A DNA stretch of 64,000 bases from Dyadobacter beijingensis DSM 21582 (GTDB lineage: Bacteria > Bacteroidota > Bacteroidia > Cytophagales > Spirosomataceae). The stretch is from NCBI RefSeq assembly GCF_000382205.1, contig NZ_KB907786.1, positions 1,054,001-1,118,000 on the forward strand, read 5' to 3'. How positions within the stretch are numbered: position 1 is the first letter of the stretch; every line of letters starts with the position of its first letter. The notes beneath the pieces were generated by a model that was not told the DNA's origin, ran no database searches, and saw nothing but the letters and a program-made list of their open reading frames with translations. Positions 33,270 to 41,841 of this stretch are shown here, piece by piece. A program made the translations under genes and the position numbers.

Positions 33270-36200
33270 TTAGAATTTGAGTTTTACACCGGCTGAATAC
33301 ACTCTCGCCACCGGGTACTGGCCGCCATCGAGGCCTGGGGCCGTATAGCGTCCGTCGATAAGCTGACTGCCGATCTCGGGGTCCATACCGGAATATTTGG
33401 TGAATGTGAGCAGGTTATCGCCGCTCAGATACACGCGCAGGCTCGGCTTGCCGGGTTTGGTCGGGAAGGTGTACCCGATGATCAGGTTTTTCAATCGCAG
33501 GTAATTGCCGTTTTCCAGGTACCAATCGGAGTTCGTCGCGAAGTTTTTGTTGGGGTCGTTCGCACGTATTTTGGGGATGTCCGAACCGCGGTTCGTTTCC
33601 GACCAGGCGTCGAGGATCTTATCCCAGCGGTTATAGCCCTGCTCGGCACCGTTCAGCGTCGATTGTTTGAATGCATTAAACAATTTCACACCACCTACAC
33701 CCTGGAAGAATACGCTGAAATCAAAGTTTTTCCAGTTCGCATTCGCGGTGATGCCGTAGGTGATTTTCGGGAATGCATTGCCCATGTACACGCGGTCGCT
33801 GTCGTCGATCTTGCCGTCGTTGTTCTCGTCCACGAATTTCAGGTCGCCTGCTTTGGCATTCGGCTGAATGCGGCCGCCGGCAGGGCCTACGTATGCTGCG
33901 GCTTCTTCGTCGGTTTGGAAAATACCCGCATTTTTGATCAGCCAGTAAGAGAAATAGGGCTGGCCGACCGTCGAGCGGAATGGTACCAGGATGCTTCTCC
34001 ACGCATCGTTATGCACCCATACCGAATTCGGATTCTCGTCGATATAGTCCACCCGGTTTTTGAGGGTAGCGAAATTGCCCCCGATCTCGTAGCCGAAATC
34101 GCCGACGTGGTCGCGCCAGCTGGCTGCGAATTCGAAGCCGGTGTTGCGGATTTTGCCCTGGTTAATGAAGGGTGCGCCGTAGCCATTGGTGTTCGTCCAT
34201 TCGGTATCCTGCTGTTTGATCAGGTCGTAAGTCAGTTTATTGAAATAATCCGCCGTAATGGTAAGCTTCTCTTTCAGGAGGCTGATATCCACGCCAAAAT
34301 CGGTTTGCTGCGAGGTTTCCCACGAAAGTTCAGGGTTGAACCGTGAGCTGACGTACAAACCATTGCTGATCGGCGCGCCGTTACCGATCTGGTAGGTATT
34401 GTTCGGCGTCAGGTTAGGATAGCCATAGTACCGCCCGATGGAACCAATGTTCCCGATGCGGCCCCAGCTCGCGCGGAGTTTGAACAAATCCAGCCCTTTT
34501 ACATTGAAGAATGGCTCCGAGCTCACTTTCCATGCGCCGGTAAAGCCGGGATAGCCTTTGGCGCGGTAACCTTCGGCGAGGCGGCCGGCGATATCGTAAC
34601 GGTAGCTGGCCGTCACGAAATAACGATCGGCCCAGCTGTACGACAAACGGCCTACGTACGACGCATTGCGGTCTTTCCACTCGTCGTCGCCGGGACGGTT
34701 CTGGTCAAAAATGGAGGCATTCACGAAGAATTGCGCCCAATCCGCTTCGTTTTCGAAACCGCGTGCGGCAATGCTGAAATTACGGTTGCCGTTCTCCTGG
34801 GCGGTCATCGAAGCCATCGCACCTACGTTATGACGGCCGAATACGCGGGAATAGTTCGCGGTATTTTCCCAAATCCAGTGGTATCCGCGGTTGGTCGAGT
34901 AGGAGAGGGTATTCTGGTTGTTCGGCTTGCCGGGCTCTGTTCTTTTGGGATCAAAGCTCTTCCAGAGCGAGCTGTTCTGCCGGTAGCTAAAACGCGTGAG
35001 GAAGCTCAGGCCGGGGATAATGTCGGAATAGCTGAGCTCCGTGACCGACTGCATATCGTTGCTTTTGTTGTAGGGACGGTTGCGCAGCAGTGTGCCGACG
35101 GGGCTGATCGCGTCGCCGTGGATACCCAGGTATTGCGAGTCGCGCGGGCCTACGCCGCCAAAGCTGCCGTCTTCATAATAGGCCGCGGCCGAGCGCGGCA
35201 TGTAAATGGCCGAAAGCACGGTACCGCTGTAACCGCTGGTTGTTTCGGTGCCGCGGTTGTCATTGTTATTGTAAAAAAGCTCCTGGCGGAGTTTGATCTT
35301 GTCGGTGAACTTGTACATCGCGTTGAAACGGACGGACAAATTCTGCGCGTAGGTGTTGATGAGCGTACCCTCGTCGCGCTCGTAGCGGCCTTGCAAAAGC
35401 GTCGAAAACTTGTCGGTACCCGCATTGAAGCTCAGGTTATGGCGCTGAATGAGGCCCGTGCGGAAGATTTCGTCGATCCAGTCGGTGCGGGTTACCTGGG
35501 CGTAGGGGTTTTTGGAGGCATCCCAGCCGTCGAGCGGGGCGAGGCCTGCATTGGTGTAAGCCAGGTTCGAAACCCTTGCTTCGTCCTGTGCATTCAGCGA
35601 TTGCGGCAATTTCCACGCCTGTTTCATTCCCATAAAGCCATTGTACTCGATGCTCGGCTTGCCTTGGGATGCCTGGCGCGTGGTAATGAGGATAACACCC
35701 GCCGAGCCGGAGAATGCACCGTAAATCGCCGCCGAAGCCGCATCTTTCAATACGGTAATGGATTCAATATCGGCCGGGTTATAAGGCGCATTCGGCACGC
35801 CGTCTACCACGTAAAGCACGCTTTCACCCCCGCGCGAGCCGGTCCCGCGGATGGTGATGTTCGGTGTCTGGTTCGGGTGACCGCCATTGCTGATCGCCGT
35901 CACGCCCGCCACTTTGCCCTGGATCATGCTGCCCACGTTCAGTACCGGCCGGTTTTTGATCTGCTCCATATCGGGAACGGTCGCTACCGATGCCGACAAA
36001 TCAGCCTTCTTCACCGTTCCATAACCGATAACCACCACTTCCTGTAACGATTTCGTGTCCGAAAGCAGTGTTACGTTCAGCTCCGACTGGTTTCCCACAT
36101 TCACCTCCTGGGCAATGTAGCCTACAAAGCTGAAAATCAGCTGGGCGTCGCCATTCGGCACTTCGATTTCGAATGAACCGTCCGCCTCCGTGGACGTACC

Positions 36201-36710
36201 ACGCTGAGAACCTTTTACGACGACGCTCACGCCCGGCAATGCCTCTTTGGTGTCCGAGGCGGCCACTTTTCCGCGCAGGATGCGATCGGCCGGAGCTTCC
36301 TCGAAGGTATCGAGCAGGCCCGTGTCGTCATCGCCGGAAGCTTTGGCCTGCTGTTTGCGGTTAAGGATAATGTATTCTTTGGAAACCGAATACCGGATAT
36401 TCAGCGGTGCCAGCAGCTGGTCGAGCACCGTGGAGAGGCGCTGGTTTTCGGCTGTCACGCTTACCTTCTGGTTGCGCACGAGCGAAGGCACGTAAGAAAA
36501 CCGCACGCCGGTCGATTTTTCGAGGTTTGTGAGCACCTGGCGCAGTTCCTGCCGCTCGGCTTTCAGGGTTACGGAGCGCTGCAGCAGCTCCTGGGCGAGG
36601 CCATTGCTGGCGATCGACAGGGTGCTGAACACCAATGTCAGTAAAAATGGTATGCATGTAATTTTCATCACAGTCACCAGGTACGTTAGTGGTCGACTAC
36701 ATTTTTTCAT
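33270..36710 (-). CDS. susC: SusC/RagA TonB-dependent transporter with STN domain (locus 2)
   Basis: A 1146-residue importer: signal peptide (about 1-40), STN domain (about 46-115, RSVTLKAERQELRQVLTNLEKS), carboxypeptidase-D-like domain (about 145-225), plug (VVVIGYGTVKKADLSASVA ... IESITVLKDAASAAIYGAFSGSAGVILITT) and barrel ending AGVKLKF. The STN domain links it to the FecR/sigma pair directly upstream. The 200-bp gap before it holds a plus-facing terminator-like hairpin. Confidence 0.93.
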   Translation of the reverse strand: MKKCSRPLTYLVTVMKITCIPFLLTLVFSTLSIASNGLAQELLQRSVTLKAERQELRQVLTNLEKSTGVRFSYVPSLVRNQKVSVTAENQRLSTVLDQLLAPLNIRYSVSKEYIILNRKQQAKASGDDDTGLLDTFEEAPADRILRGKVAASDTKEALPGVSVVVKGSQRGTSTEADGSFEIEVPNGDAQLIFSFVGYIAQEVNVGNQSELNVTLLSDTKSLQEVVVIGYGTVKKADLSASVATVPDMEQIKNRPVLNVGSMIQGKVAGVTAISNGGHPNQTPNITIRGTGSRGGESVLYVVDGVPNAPYNPADIESITVLKDAASAAIYGAFSGSAGVILITTRQASQGKPSIEYNGFMGMKQAWKLPQSLNAQDEARVSNLAYTNAGLAPLDGWDASKNPYAQVTRTDWIDEIFRTGLIQRHNLSFNAGTDKFSTLLQGRYERDEGTLINTYAQNLSVRFNAMYKFTDKIKLRQELFYNNNDNRGTETTSGYSGTVLSAIYMPRSAAAYYEDGSFGGVGPRDSQYLGIHGDAISPVGTLLRNRPYNKSNDMQSVTELSYSDIIPGLSFLTRFSYRQNSSLWKSFDPKRTEPGKPNNQNTLSYSTNRGYHWIWENTANYSRVFGRHNVGAMASMTAQENGNRNFSIAARGFENEADWAQFFVNASIFDQNRPGDDEWKDRNASYVGRLSYSWADRYFVTASYRYDIAGRLAEGYRAKGYPGFTGAWKVSSEPFFNVKGLDLFKLRASWGRIGNIGSIGRYYGYPNLTPNNTYQIGNGAPISNGLYVSSRFNPELSWETSQQTDFGVDISLLKEKLTITADYFNKLTYDLIKQQDTEWTNTNGYGAPFINQGKIRNTGFEFAASWRDHVGDFGYEIGGNFATLKNRVDYIDENPNSVWVHNDAWRSILVPFRSTVGQPYFSYWLIKNAGIFQTDEEAAAYVGPAGGRIQPNAKAGDLKFVDENNDGKIDDSDRVYMGNAFPKITYGITANANWKNFDFSVFFQGVGGVKLFNAFKQSTLNGAEQGYNRWDKILDAWSETNRGSDIPKIRANDPNKNFATNSDWYLENGNYLRLKNLIIGYTFPTKPGKPSLRVYLSGDNLLTFTKYSGMDPEIGSQLIDGRYTAPGLDGGQYPVARVYSAGVKLKF

Positions 36711-36806
36711 AAATTGGAATGGTTTTGATGAATTCTGGACAAAGCCCTCCCGTGCTCCGATTTTGGCGGAACTGTCCTTTTGTCTGAAATGAACCGGGAG
36801 AATCAG

Positions 36807-36838
36807 GCCGGTAATGCTGCAATCATTGCCGGCTTTTT
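36807..36838 (+). terminator. Plus-facing hairpin with T-tract between fecR and susC (locus 2)
   Basis: GCCGG (36807-36811) and CCGGC (36829-36833), with additional ATG/CAT pairing inside, are followed by TTTTT on the plus strand only. No plus-strand gene ends here, so if it works it would end an antisense transcript. A near-consensus element, TAAATTGG at 36710, is the best promoter I can find upstream. Confidence 0.4.
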
Positions 36839-36910
36839 AATGAATCTGGGGGTCAACGTTTTGCCATACGGTCGGTCGGGTTGGGTTTTAGGTGAGAGGA
36901 ACAACGTGGT

Positions 36911-38005
36911 TTATTCGCAGCCTTGCCCCGTGATAACGACCTGTCCGTCAGTTACCTGGTAGCTCGCTTCGATGGTAGAGCAGATAATTCCCAGCTTGTC
37001 AAAAAATGGCTCGTCGCGCAGCGCCACGCGCAGGTAGCAGTTTTCGAGCCGTGCCGAATCGTACAAAATGGGTATCCCGTAAGTTTCCTGCAACAATCTG
37101 AAAACTTCCCCAACCGGCTGATTGTCAAATGTAAAATCCGGTTTCACGGCCGGGTGTGCAATCGCAACCGGGTTTTCGGTAATGCTCCGGGCCATCATGG
37201 GCCGGTCGGCGGTGAAGACGACCTGCTGGTTCGGGGTGAGCAGCATCGCATTGCCTGGTATCTTGTTGGCAGGCTCATCGCCGGTGAGGTCTTTGGCGTG
37301 CATGACCGCCACCTTGCCCGTGCGCACGATCACTTCCACACGTCCGGCATCGGATTTAATGGTGAAACTGGTCCCTACCACCCGCGTCACGAGGTCATTG
37401 GCGTACACGAAAAACGGGTTGGCCTTGTCTTTTTTTACCTCAAAAAACGCCTCACCCGAGAGGTACACTTCCCTCTTATGGTTTCTGGTAAAATCCGGGG
37501 CGTAACTGACGGCTGCATGGGGCATCAGCCTGATTTCGCTGCCGTCGGGCAGGCTGATTTCCATCGCTTTCCGGCCCTGGTTCACCACTTCTTTCAGCGG
37601 GACCGGCGACGCGGAAACGTAGCGTTTATACGTGAAACCGCCGTTGGATGAAAAGCCGTCGCCGGAGATGAGCCAGCCGATGCCCACCAGCACCAGCACG
37701 GCTGCGGCCGCGTACCACCAGCGGAGCTGGATCGTGCCGGTTTTCCGGGCAGTTACCGTGCGGATGGATTCGTTGAGAATACGGTTTACTTCATGGTCGA
37801 GCTCTTCGTGGGTGAGGTCGCTGGGCTGCTTTTCCCAGGTCAGGATCAGCTCGGCGGCCTGATCCATGAGTAATGCTTTCTCCGGGTATTCGGAGCGGAG
37901 TTTGGCCCAGAAGAAATCATTCCGGGGCTGGCCGTTTTTTACCCACAACCTGAAATCGTCGTCAGTCAGGAAATCTTCCAGATTGTAGTGGTAAAATGGA
38001 TGCAT
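36911..38005 (-). CDS. FecR-family anti-sigma factor (locus 2)
   Basis: A 364-residue inner-membrane protein: cytoplasmic helical part (about 1-90), membrane helix (about 96-115, WWYAAAAVLVLVGIGWLISG), FecR domain (LPDGSEIRLMPHAAVSYAPDF ... GEAFFEVKKDKANPFFV) and DUF4974-like tail (FDNQPVGEVFRLLQETYGIPI). Cysteines in ENCYLRV and in the terminal GQGCE match positions in the other FecR proteins. It follows the sigma gene by 90 bp. Confidence 0.9.
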   Translation of the reverse strand: MHPFYHYNLEDFLTDDDFRLWVKNGQPRNDFFWAKLRSEYPEKALLMDQAAELILTWEKQPSDLTHEELDHEVNRILNESIRTVTARKTGTIQLRWWYAAAAVLVLVGIGWLISGDGFSSNGGFTYKRYVSASPVPLKEVVNQGRKAMEISLPDGSEIRLMPHAAVSYAPDFTRNHKREVYLSGEAFFEVKKDKANPFFVYANDLVTRVVGTSFTIKSDAGRVEVIVRTGKVAVMHAKDLTGDEPANKIPGNAMLLTPNQQVVFTADRPMMARSITENPVAIAHPAVKPDFTFDNQPVGEVFRLLQETYGIPILYDSARLENCYLRVALRDEPFFDKLGIICSTIEASYQVTDGQVVITGQGCE

Positions 38006-38095
38006 TGGCGGTGGTTGAATGGTGTTCTATAAGTATAATCCACCGGTGCCGCCAGGATCATGGAAGAATGCGGAAAAAATTTTGAAAAAACGGAT

Positions 38096-38689
38096 TCAAC
38101 TCCCTTTTACGAGGAGAAGCAAGAGCATTCCGGCGAGCAGCAGCCATTTTTCGCGGAAAACTTTGAGGCTTTCGTAAAGCAGGTTAGCCGTGGCAGGGCG
38201 GGAAATGTTGAGGATTTCGGCAATGCGCTCGTTGGACAGGTCCTGATAGAATTTCAAGTGGATGATCTCCTGCTGGCGCGGCGTGAGCGACTGGATAATA
38301 TGCTGGATGCGCGATAGTTTTTCGGCTGCGAATTCGGTCAGTATCAGCTCGCTTTCGATGGAATGGGCGGTCTCGTGAAAATCTTCGGGCGTGTGCTCGA
38401 TAGCGAGGAACAACTCCGGCCGTGATTCCTGCCGGCTTGTGTTCTTAAAAATACGGTTGCGGAGGCTGGTCAGCAGGTAAGGTTTGATCTGGTCGGTTTT
38501 GCCGAGGTACTCGCGGCGTTCCCACAAATGCAGGAAGAGATCGTGCACGATGTCTTTCAGCTGGTCGCGGTCGCTGATGAACCGGCGTCCGTAATCGAAG
38601 AGGGGCCGGTAGTAGCTGCGCAGAAGCTGCTCAAAGGCAAGCGGGTCGCCTTCCCTGAACTTTTGCCAAAGTACCGGATCCTGTTCCAC
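38096..38689 (-). CDS. ECF RNA polymerase sigma factor with hydrophobic tail (locus 2)
   Basis: A 197-residue ECF sigma factor. Region 2 is YYRPLFDYGRRFISDRDQLKDIVHDLFLHLWERR; region 4 is LTPRQQEIIHLKFYQDLSNERIAEILNISRPATANLLYESL. The last 18 residues (LLLAGMLLLLLVKGS) form a hydrophobic stretch that could touch the membrane. It heads the locus 2 operon and should respond to the FecR downstream. Confidence 0.92.
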   Translation of the reverse strand: MEQDPVLWQKFREGDPLAFEQLLRSYYRPLFDYGRRFISDRDQLKDIVHDLFLHLWERREYLGKTDQIKPYLLTSLRNRIFKNTSRQESRPELFLAIEHTPEDFHETAHSIESELILTEFAAEKLSRIQHIIQSLTPRQQEIIHLKFYQDLSNERIAEILNISRPATANLLYESLKVFREKWLLLAGMLLLLLVKGS

Positions 38690-38794
38690 GAAAAATGGGT
38701 TACGTGCAAAAGCAAATGTACCATTTTTCTTTGTTGCCCAAAATCCGGCGCCGCAGCAGCCGGCTGATTTAATGTTGGGATAATATTTTGAGTT

Positions 38795-38832
38795 ACAAAA
38801 AAAGCGGCGGGAAGTGTGGGTACCTCCCGCCG
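38795..38832 (-). terminator. Terminator of SusCD locus 3 / metallophosphoesterase
   Basis: CGGCGGGA (38805-38812) and TCCCGCCG (38825-38832) form an 8-bp stem, followed on the minus strand by CTTTTTTT. Confidence 0.85.
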
Positions 38833-38843
38833 TCTGGCTGCAA

Positions 38844-40070
38844 TTACTTGTTTTTCTTAGCGATCAGGAACTTGCCTACGAGCTCGCCGTCGTCGCGGAT
38901 CATTTTCAGATCGAGCTGCTTGCGCGTGGCGTGGAGCTTGATGAGCGTCCGTTTGCCTTCCAGCGGACCGCCGCCGATAACGATCGGCCAGTTATGGTCG
39001 GCGTCGGGCTCGTGCGTCATGTACCGGTGCGTGTGCCCGGAAATTTGCAGGTCGATTTTAGCCTTGTTCAGAATCGGCCCGAACAATGCCCGGCAATGCA
39101 ATGTCCCATGCCAGTCGCCCGAATGGTAGGGCGAAATGTGGATCAGCAGCACCCGGAAATCCGCCTTCTTGAACTCCGGCGATTCGATTTCCTTTTCCAG
39201 CCATTTCTTCTGCACTTCCCGGTAACGGTCGAATGCCGACAACCCGCCGTATTCGACGCTGTCGTCGGTTTTGTCTTCGCCCGAATCCAGCACGATGAAG
39301 TGCACCGGCCCGCGGGTGAACGAGAAGTAATACTTGTTGTCGGGATAGGCGTAATACCCGGGAATGTGCCGCGAGAAGCTGCCCCGGCACTCATGGTTTC
39401 CCTGGGTGAGCAGGAAGGGAAATTCCGTCGCGAAAATATCGACCGATGGCTTGATCAGATGATCCACCATTTGCTGCTCCTCGGTAACCCAGTCGAAACA
39501 GTCTCCGTTGAATACAACGAAATCGTAATCTTTGGTATTACCCGTATAGCCATGACGGTACAAAAGCTGGGGGATGATCTGCGGACGGTCGTGGATATCA
39601 TTGAACACCACCATTTTGAACTCGTCTTCGTTCTGCCCCCAGGTTTTGAAACCGTATAGGGGGCTGGCGATCGTCTCGCCGAACTCGACCTTCGAACCTT
39701 TGTAACCCAGCACTTCGGTGGACACGATCTTGTATTTGTGCTCGGTACCGGGCGTAAGGTTCGTCAGGGTGATCTTGTTAATGCGGTTGTTCGCCTCGAT
39801 GAGCCCATTGTTATAGCCGAATTCGCGCTTGCTCGTGTAAGTGCCCGCACCGTATTCCACCCAGCTGAAACAGTTTTTATGGGTGATCCACATGATCGTG
39901 ACCTCGTTGGAGCCCATATTCTGCAAATAGGGGCCCGCTACGAAATGGTTTTTCTCTTCGGTCACTGGCGCGCCGGCCGTATTCGCAGCCTGCGAGCTGG
40001 CCATTGGTAACAAACTCAGCGCCCCGATCCGGGACATTTTCTCCAAAAACGACCTTCTGTCTGAAAGCAT
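38844..40070 (-). CDS. Tat-exported purple-acid-phosphatase-like metallophosphoesterase
   Basis: A 408-residue exported enzyme. The N-terminus SDRRSFLEKMSRIGALSLLP is a twin-arginine signal. A fibronectin-like domain (about 40-130, NEVTIMWITHKNCFSWVEYG) precedes a calcineurin-type catalytic domain with FNDIHDR, VFNGDCFDWV, LTQGNHECRG, LLIHISPYH and ISGHTHRYM, giving a full two-metal site. Family members remove phosphate from monoesters or cleave diesters. It lies 33 bp downstream of susD of locus 3 and ahead of the only terminator, so it belongs to that operon and hints at a phosphorylated substrate. Confidence 0.88.
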   Translation of the reverse strand: MLSDRRSFLEKMSRIGALSLLPMASSQAANTAGAPVTEEKNHFVAGPYLQNMGSNEVTIMWITHKNCFSWVEYGAGTYTSKREFGYNNGLIEANNRINKITLTNLTPGTEHKYKIVSTEVLGYKGSKVEFGETIASPLYGFKTWGQNEDEFKMVVFNDIHDRPQIIPQLLYRHGYTGNTKDYDFVVFNGDCFDWVTEEQQMVDHLIKPSVDIFATEFPFLLTQGNHECRGSFSRHIPGYYAYPDNKYYFSFTRGPVHFIVLDSGEDKTDDSVEYGGLSAFDRYREVQKKWLEKEIESPEFKKADFRVLLIHISPYHSGDWHGTLHCRALFGPILNKAKIDLQISGHTHRYMTHEPDADHNWPIVIGGGPLEGKRTLIKLHATRKQLDLKMIRDDGELVGKFLIAKKNK

Positions 40071-40103
40071 AAAATTAAGGGTTAGGAACAGTCGGATAAT
40101 GCA

Positions 40104-41834
40104 TTATTCCCAGTTAGGGTTTTGCGTCAGGTTGGTGTTCAATAGGCGCTCCTGCTTGGGGATCGGGTAAAGGTAGTCCCGGTTCTCGACGAATTTCTTG
40201 GTAATATGACCATTGATGATAATGTTTCCACCCTTGGCGCCATTTTCCAGCGACACATCGCTGCCCAGTTTCAGCAACTGCGCACCTTTGATATCGGGCT
40301 TGGTGCCGTCGTAAATCACCACGTCGATCGTGCCGTTCTTGTCGAGGTCATACGAGCCGGGGCCCGGGAAGTACATGCCTTTGTATTGTTTGGTCAAAGC
40401 CTGCCCTTCTTTCCAGCGAATAATATCGTCCCAGCGGAAGAAGTTTTCCATTACCAGCTCAATGCGGCGTTCGCGCCGGATTTCGAGGATCACGCCCAGG
40501 TTTTTGCCGCTGATCTGCGTGTATTGCGCGGCCTGGTAAGGGTCAGGGTTTGCATTGGCCTGTTCCATATTGATGTTCGGCATGCCTACGCGGTCGCGGA
40601 TCGGTTTAATGGCGAGGTCGAGGTCAGCCTGGGTCAATGTGCCTTTTTCGGCTTTGGCTTCGGCGTAGTTCAGCAGCACTTCGGCATAGCGGAAGATCGG
40701 CATGTCGGTGATGTCTTTCGAGAAGGTATCCCATTTGGGCGCCGACACGAATTTGATCAGCTGGTAGCCCGTCACCGTCGCTCCGAATTCCGGCACGAGC
40801 TGGGCATTTTCGCCAATCCGCGTATATCCCGGTGTGCGGATCGTCTGCGCCAGGCGCGGGTCGCGGTTTTGAACTTCGTCATAAAACTGCATGGTTTCGT
40901 AACCTTTCTTGTCTGTGAAACGTGTGCCGTCGGCCATGAGGTAGCTGTTCACGAGCTTTTTCTCCAAGCCCGGACGGCCGTAGGAAGCCGTCATCGTGTA
41001 GTAGTTCAGGTTGTGGTACACCTGCAATTCGTCGCTGAAATCGCGGGCCAGGATCACCTCGTCGGGGATGGCATTGTCGGACGAAAACAGCTTCATGTAA
41101 GCGGTTGTCGGCGTGGCTTTGTAAATGGAGTAGCCACTGTTTTTCATCAGGTCTTCGGAAGCCGTAACGCAGGCATCGAGGAATTTGTCGGCATTAGGGA
41201 GGTTGAATTCCGGGTGGTATTTGCGGAACGTACCTTCATACAAGCCGATGCGCGATTTCAAGGCGAGTGCCGTGTACTTTGTAATGGTCGTTACCTGCCG
41301 GCTCGCGTCGAGGTTGGCGATCGCGTAGTCGATATCGGCCATTACCGAGTCCATGACGAGTGTGCGCGGGTCGCGGGCTTTGGTGAGCAGGGCCTGGTCC
41401 TCCAGCTCGATGGTGGTCGAGTACCAGGGCACATCGCCGAATCTTTTTACCATTCCAAAATAGAAATAGGCCCGGAAGAAGCGCGCGAGGCCATTGTATT
41501 TGGCTACGGCTTTTTTGTCGGGACATTTGCCGGAATTGGCCAGGAAATAATTGATATTCCGCAAATTACCCCATGCCCAGCCGCCGCCGCTCGTAGGCAC
41601 CACGCGTGTGCCCTGCAACTCGTCGCGCAGGCTGGTTTTAACGATATTGTCCACATCCTCGTTGTACACATCCTCGGCTGAAGGCATCGCATTGTAAAAC
41701 GAGTTGGTATACAGCAAAAGGTCGTTTTCGGTATTGAAGAAAGTCTCCGGCGAAATGGCGTCCTGCGGGAGTTGGTCCAGATCGCAAGCCATAAGGCCCA
41801 GGGAAATGGCGATAATGCTAAGTATTTTTTTCAT
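40104..41834 (-). CDS. susD: SusD/RagB-family outer-membrane lipoprotein (locus 3)
   Basis: A 576-residue lipoprotein with lipobox LMAC (C17) and mature start DLDQLPQDAISPETFFNTENDLLLYTNSFYN. The RagB end motifs are present: IFRYAEVLLNYAEAKAEKGTL, IRDRVGMPNI and EIRRERRIELVMENFFRWDDIIRWKEG. It covers the SusC pore of the same locus, 7 bp after the susC stop codon. Confidence 0.93.
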   Translation of the reverse strand: MKKILSIIAISLGLMACDLDQLPQDAISPETFFNTENDLLLYTNSFYNAMPSAEDVYNEDVDNIVKTSLRDELQGTRVVPTSGGGWAWGNLRNINYFLANSGKCPDKKAVAKYNGLARFFRAYFYFGMVKRFGDVPWYSTTIELEDQALLTKARDPRTLVMDSVMADIDYAIANLDASRQVTTITKYTALALKSRIGLYEGTFRKYHPEFNLPNADKFLDACVTASEDLMKNSGYSIYKATPTTAYMKLFSSDNAIPDEVILARDFSDELQVYHNLNYYTMTASYGRPGLEKKLVNSYLMADGTRFTDKKGYETMQFYDEVQNRDPRLAQTIRTPGYTRIGENAQLVPEFGATVTGYQLIKFVSAPKWDTFSKDITDMPIFRYAEVLLNYAEAKAEKGTLTQADLDLAIKPIRDRVGMPNINMEQANANPDPYQAAQYTQISGKNLGVILEIRRERRIELVMENFFRWDDIIRWKEGQALTKQYKGMYFPGPGSYDLDKNGTIDVVIYDGTKPDIKGAQLLKLGSDVSLENGAKGGNIIINGHITKKFVENRDYLYPIPKQERLLNTNLTQNPNWE

Positions 41835-41841
41835 CGGAATT

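Noticed and set aside
34731-36047. Plus-strand frame of 438 codons opposite susC of locus 2
   Set aside because: Shadow frame with Arg/His/Val-rich translation typical of the antisense of beta-barrel genes.
40206-41681. Plus-strand frame of 491 codons opposite susD of locus 3
   Set aside because: Same reason: the susD protein is unmistakable and the opposite frame has no plausible start or domain.
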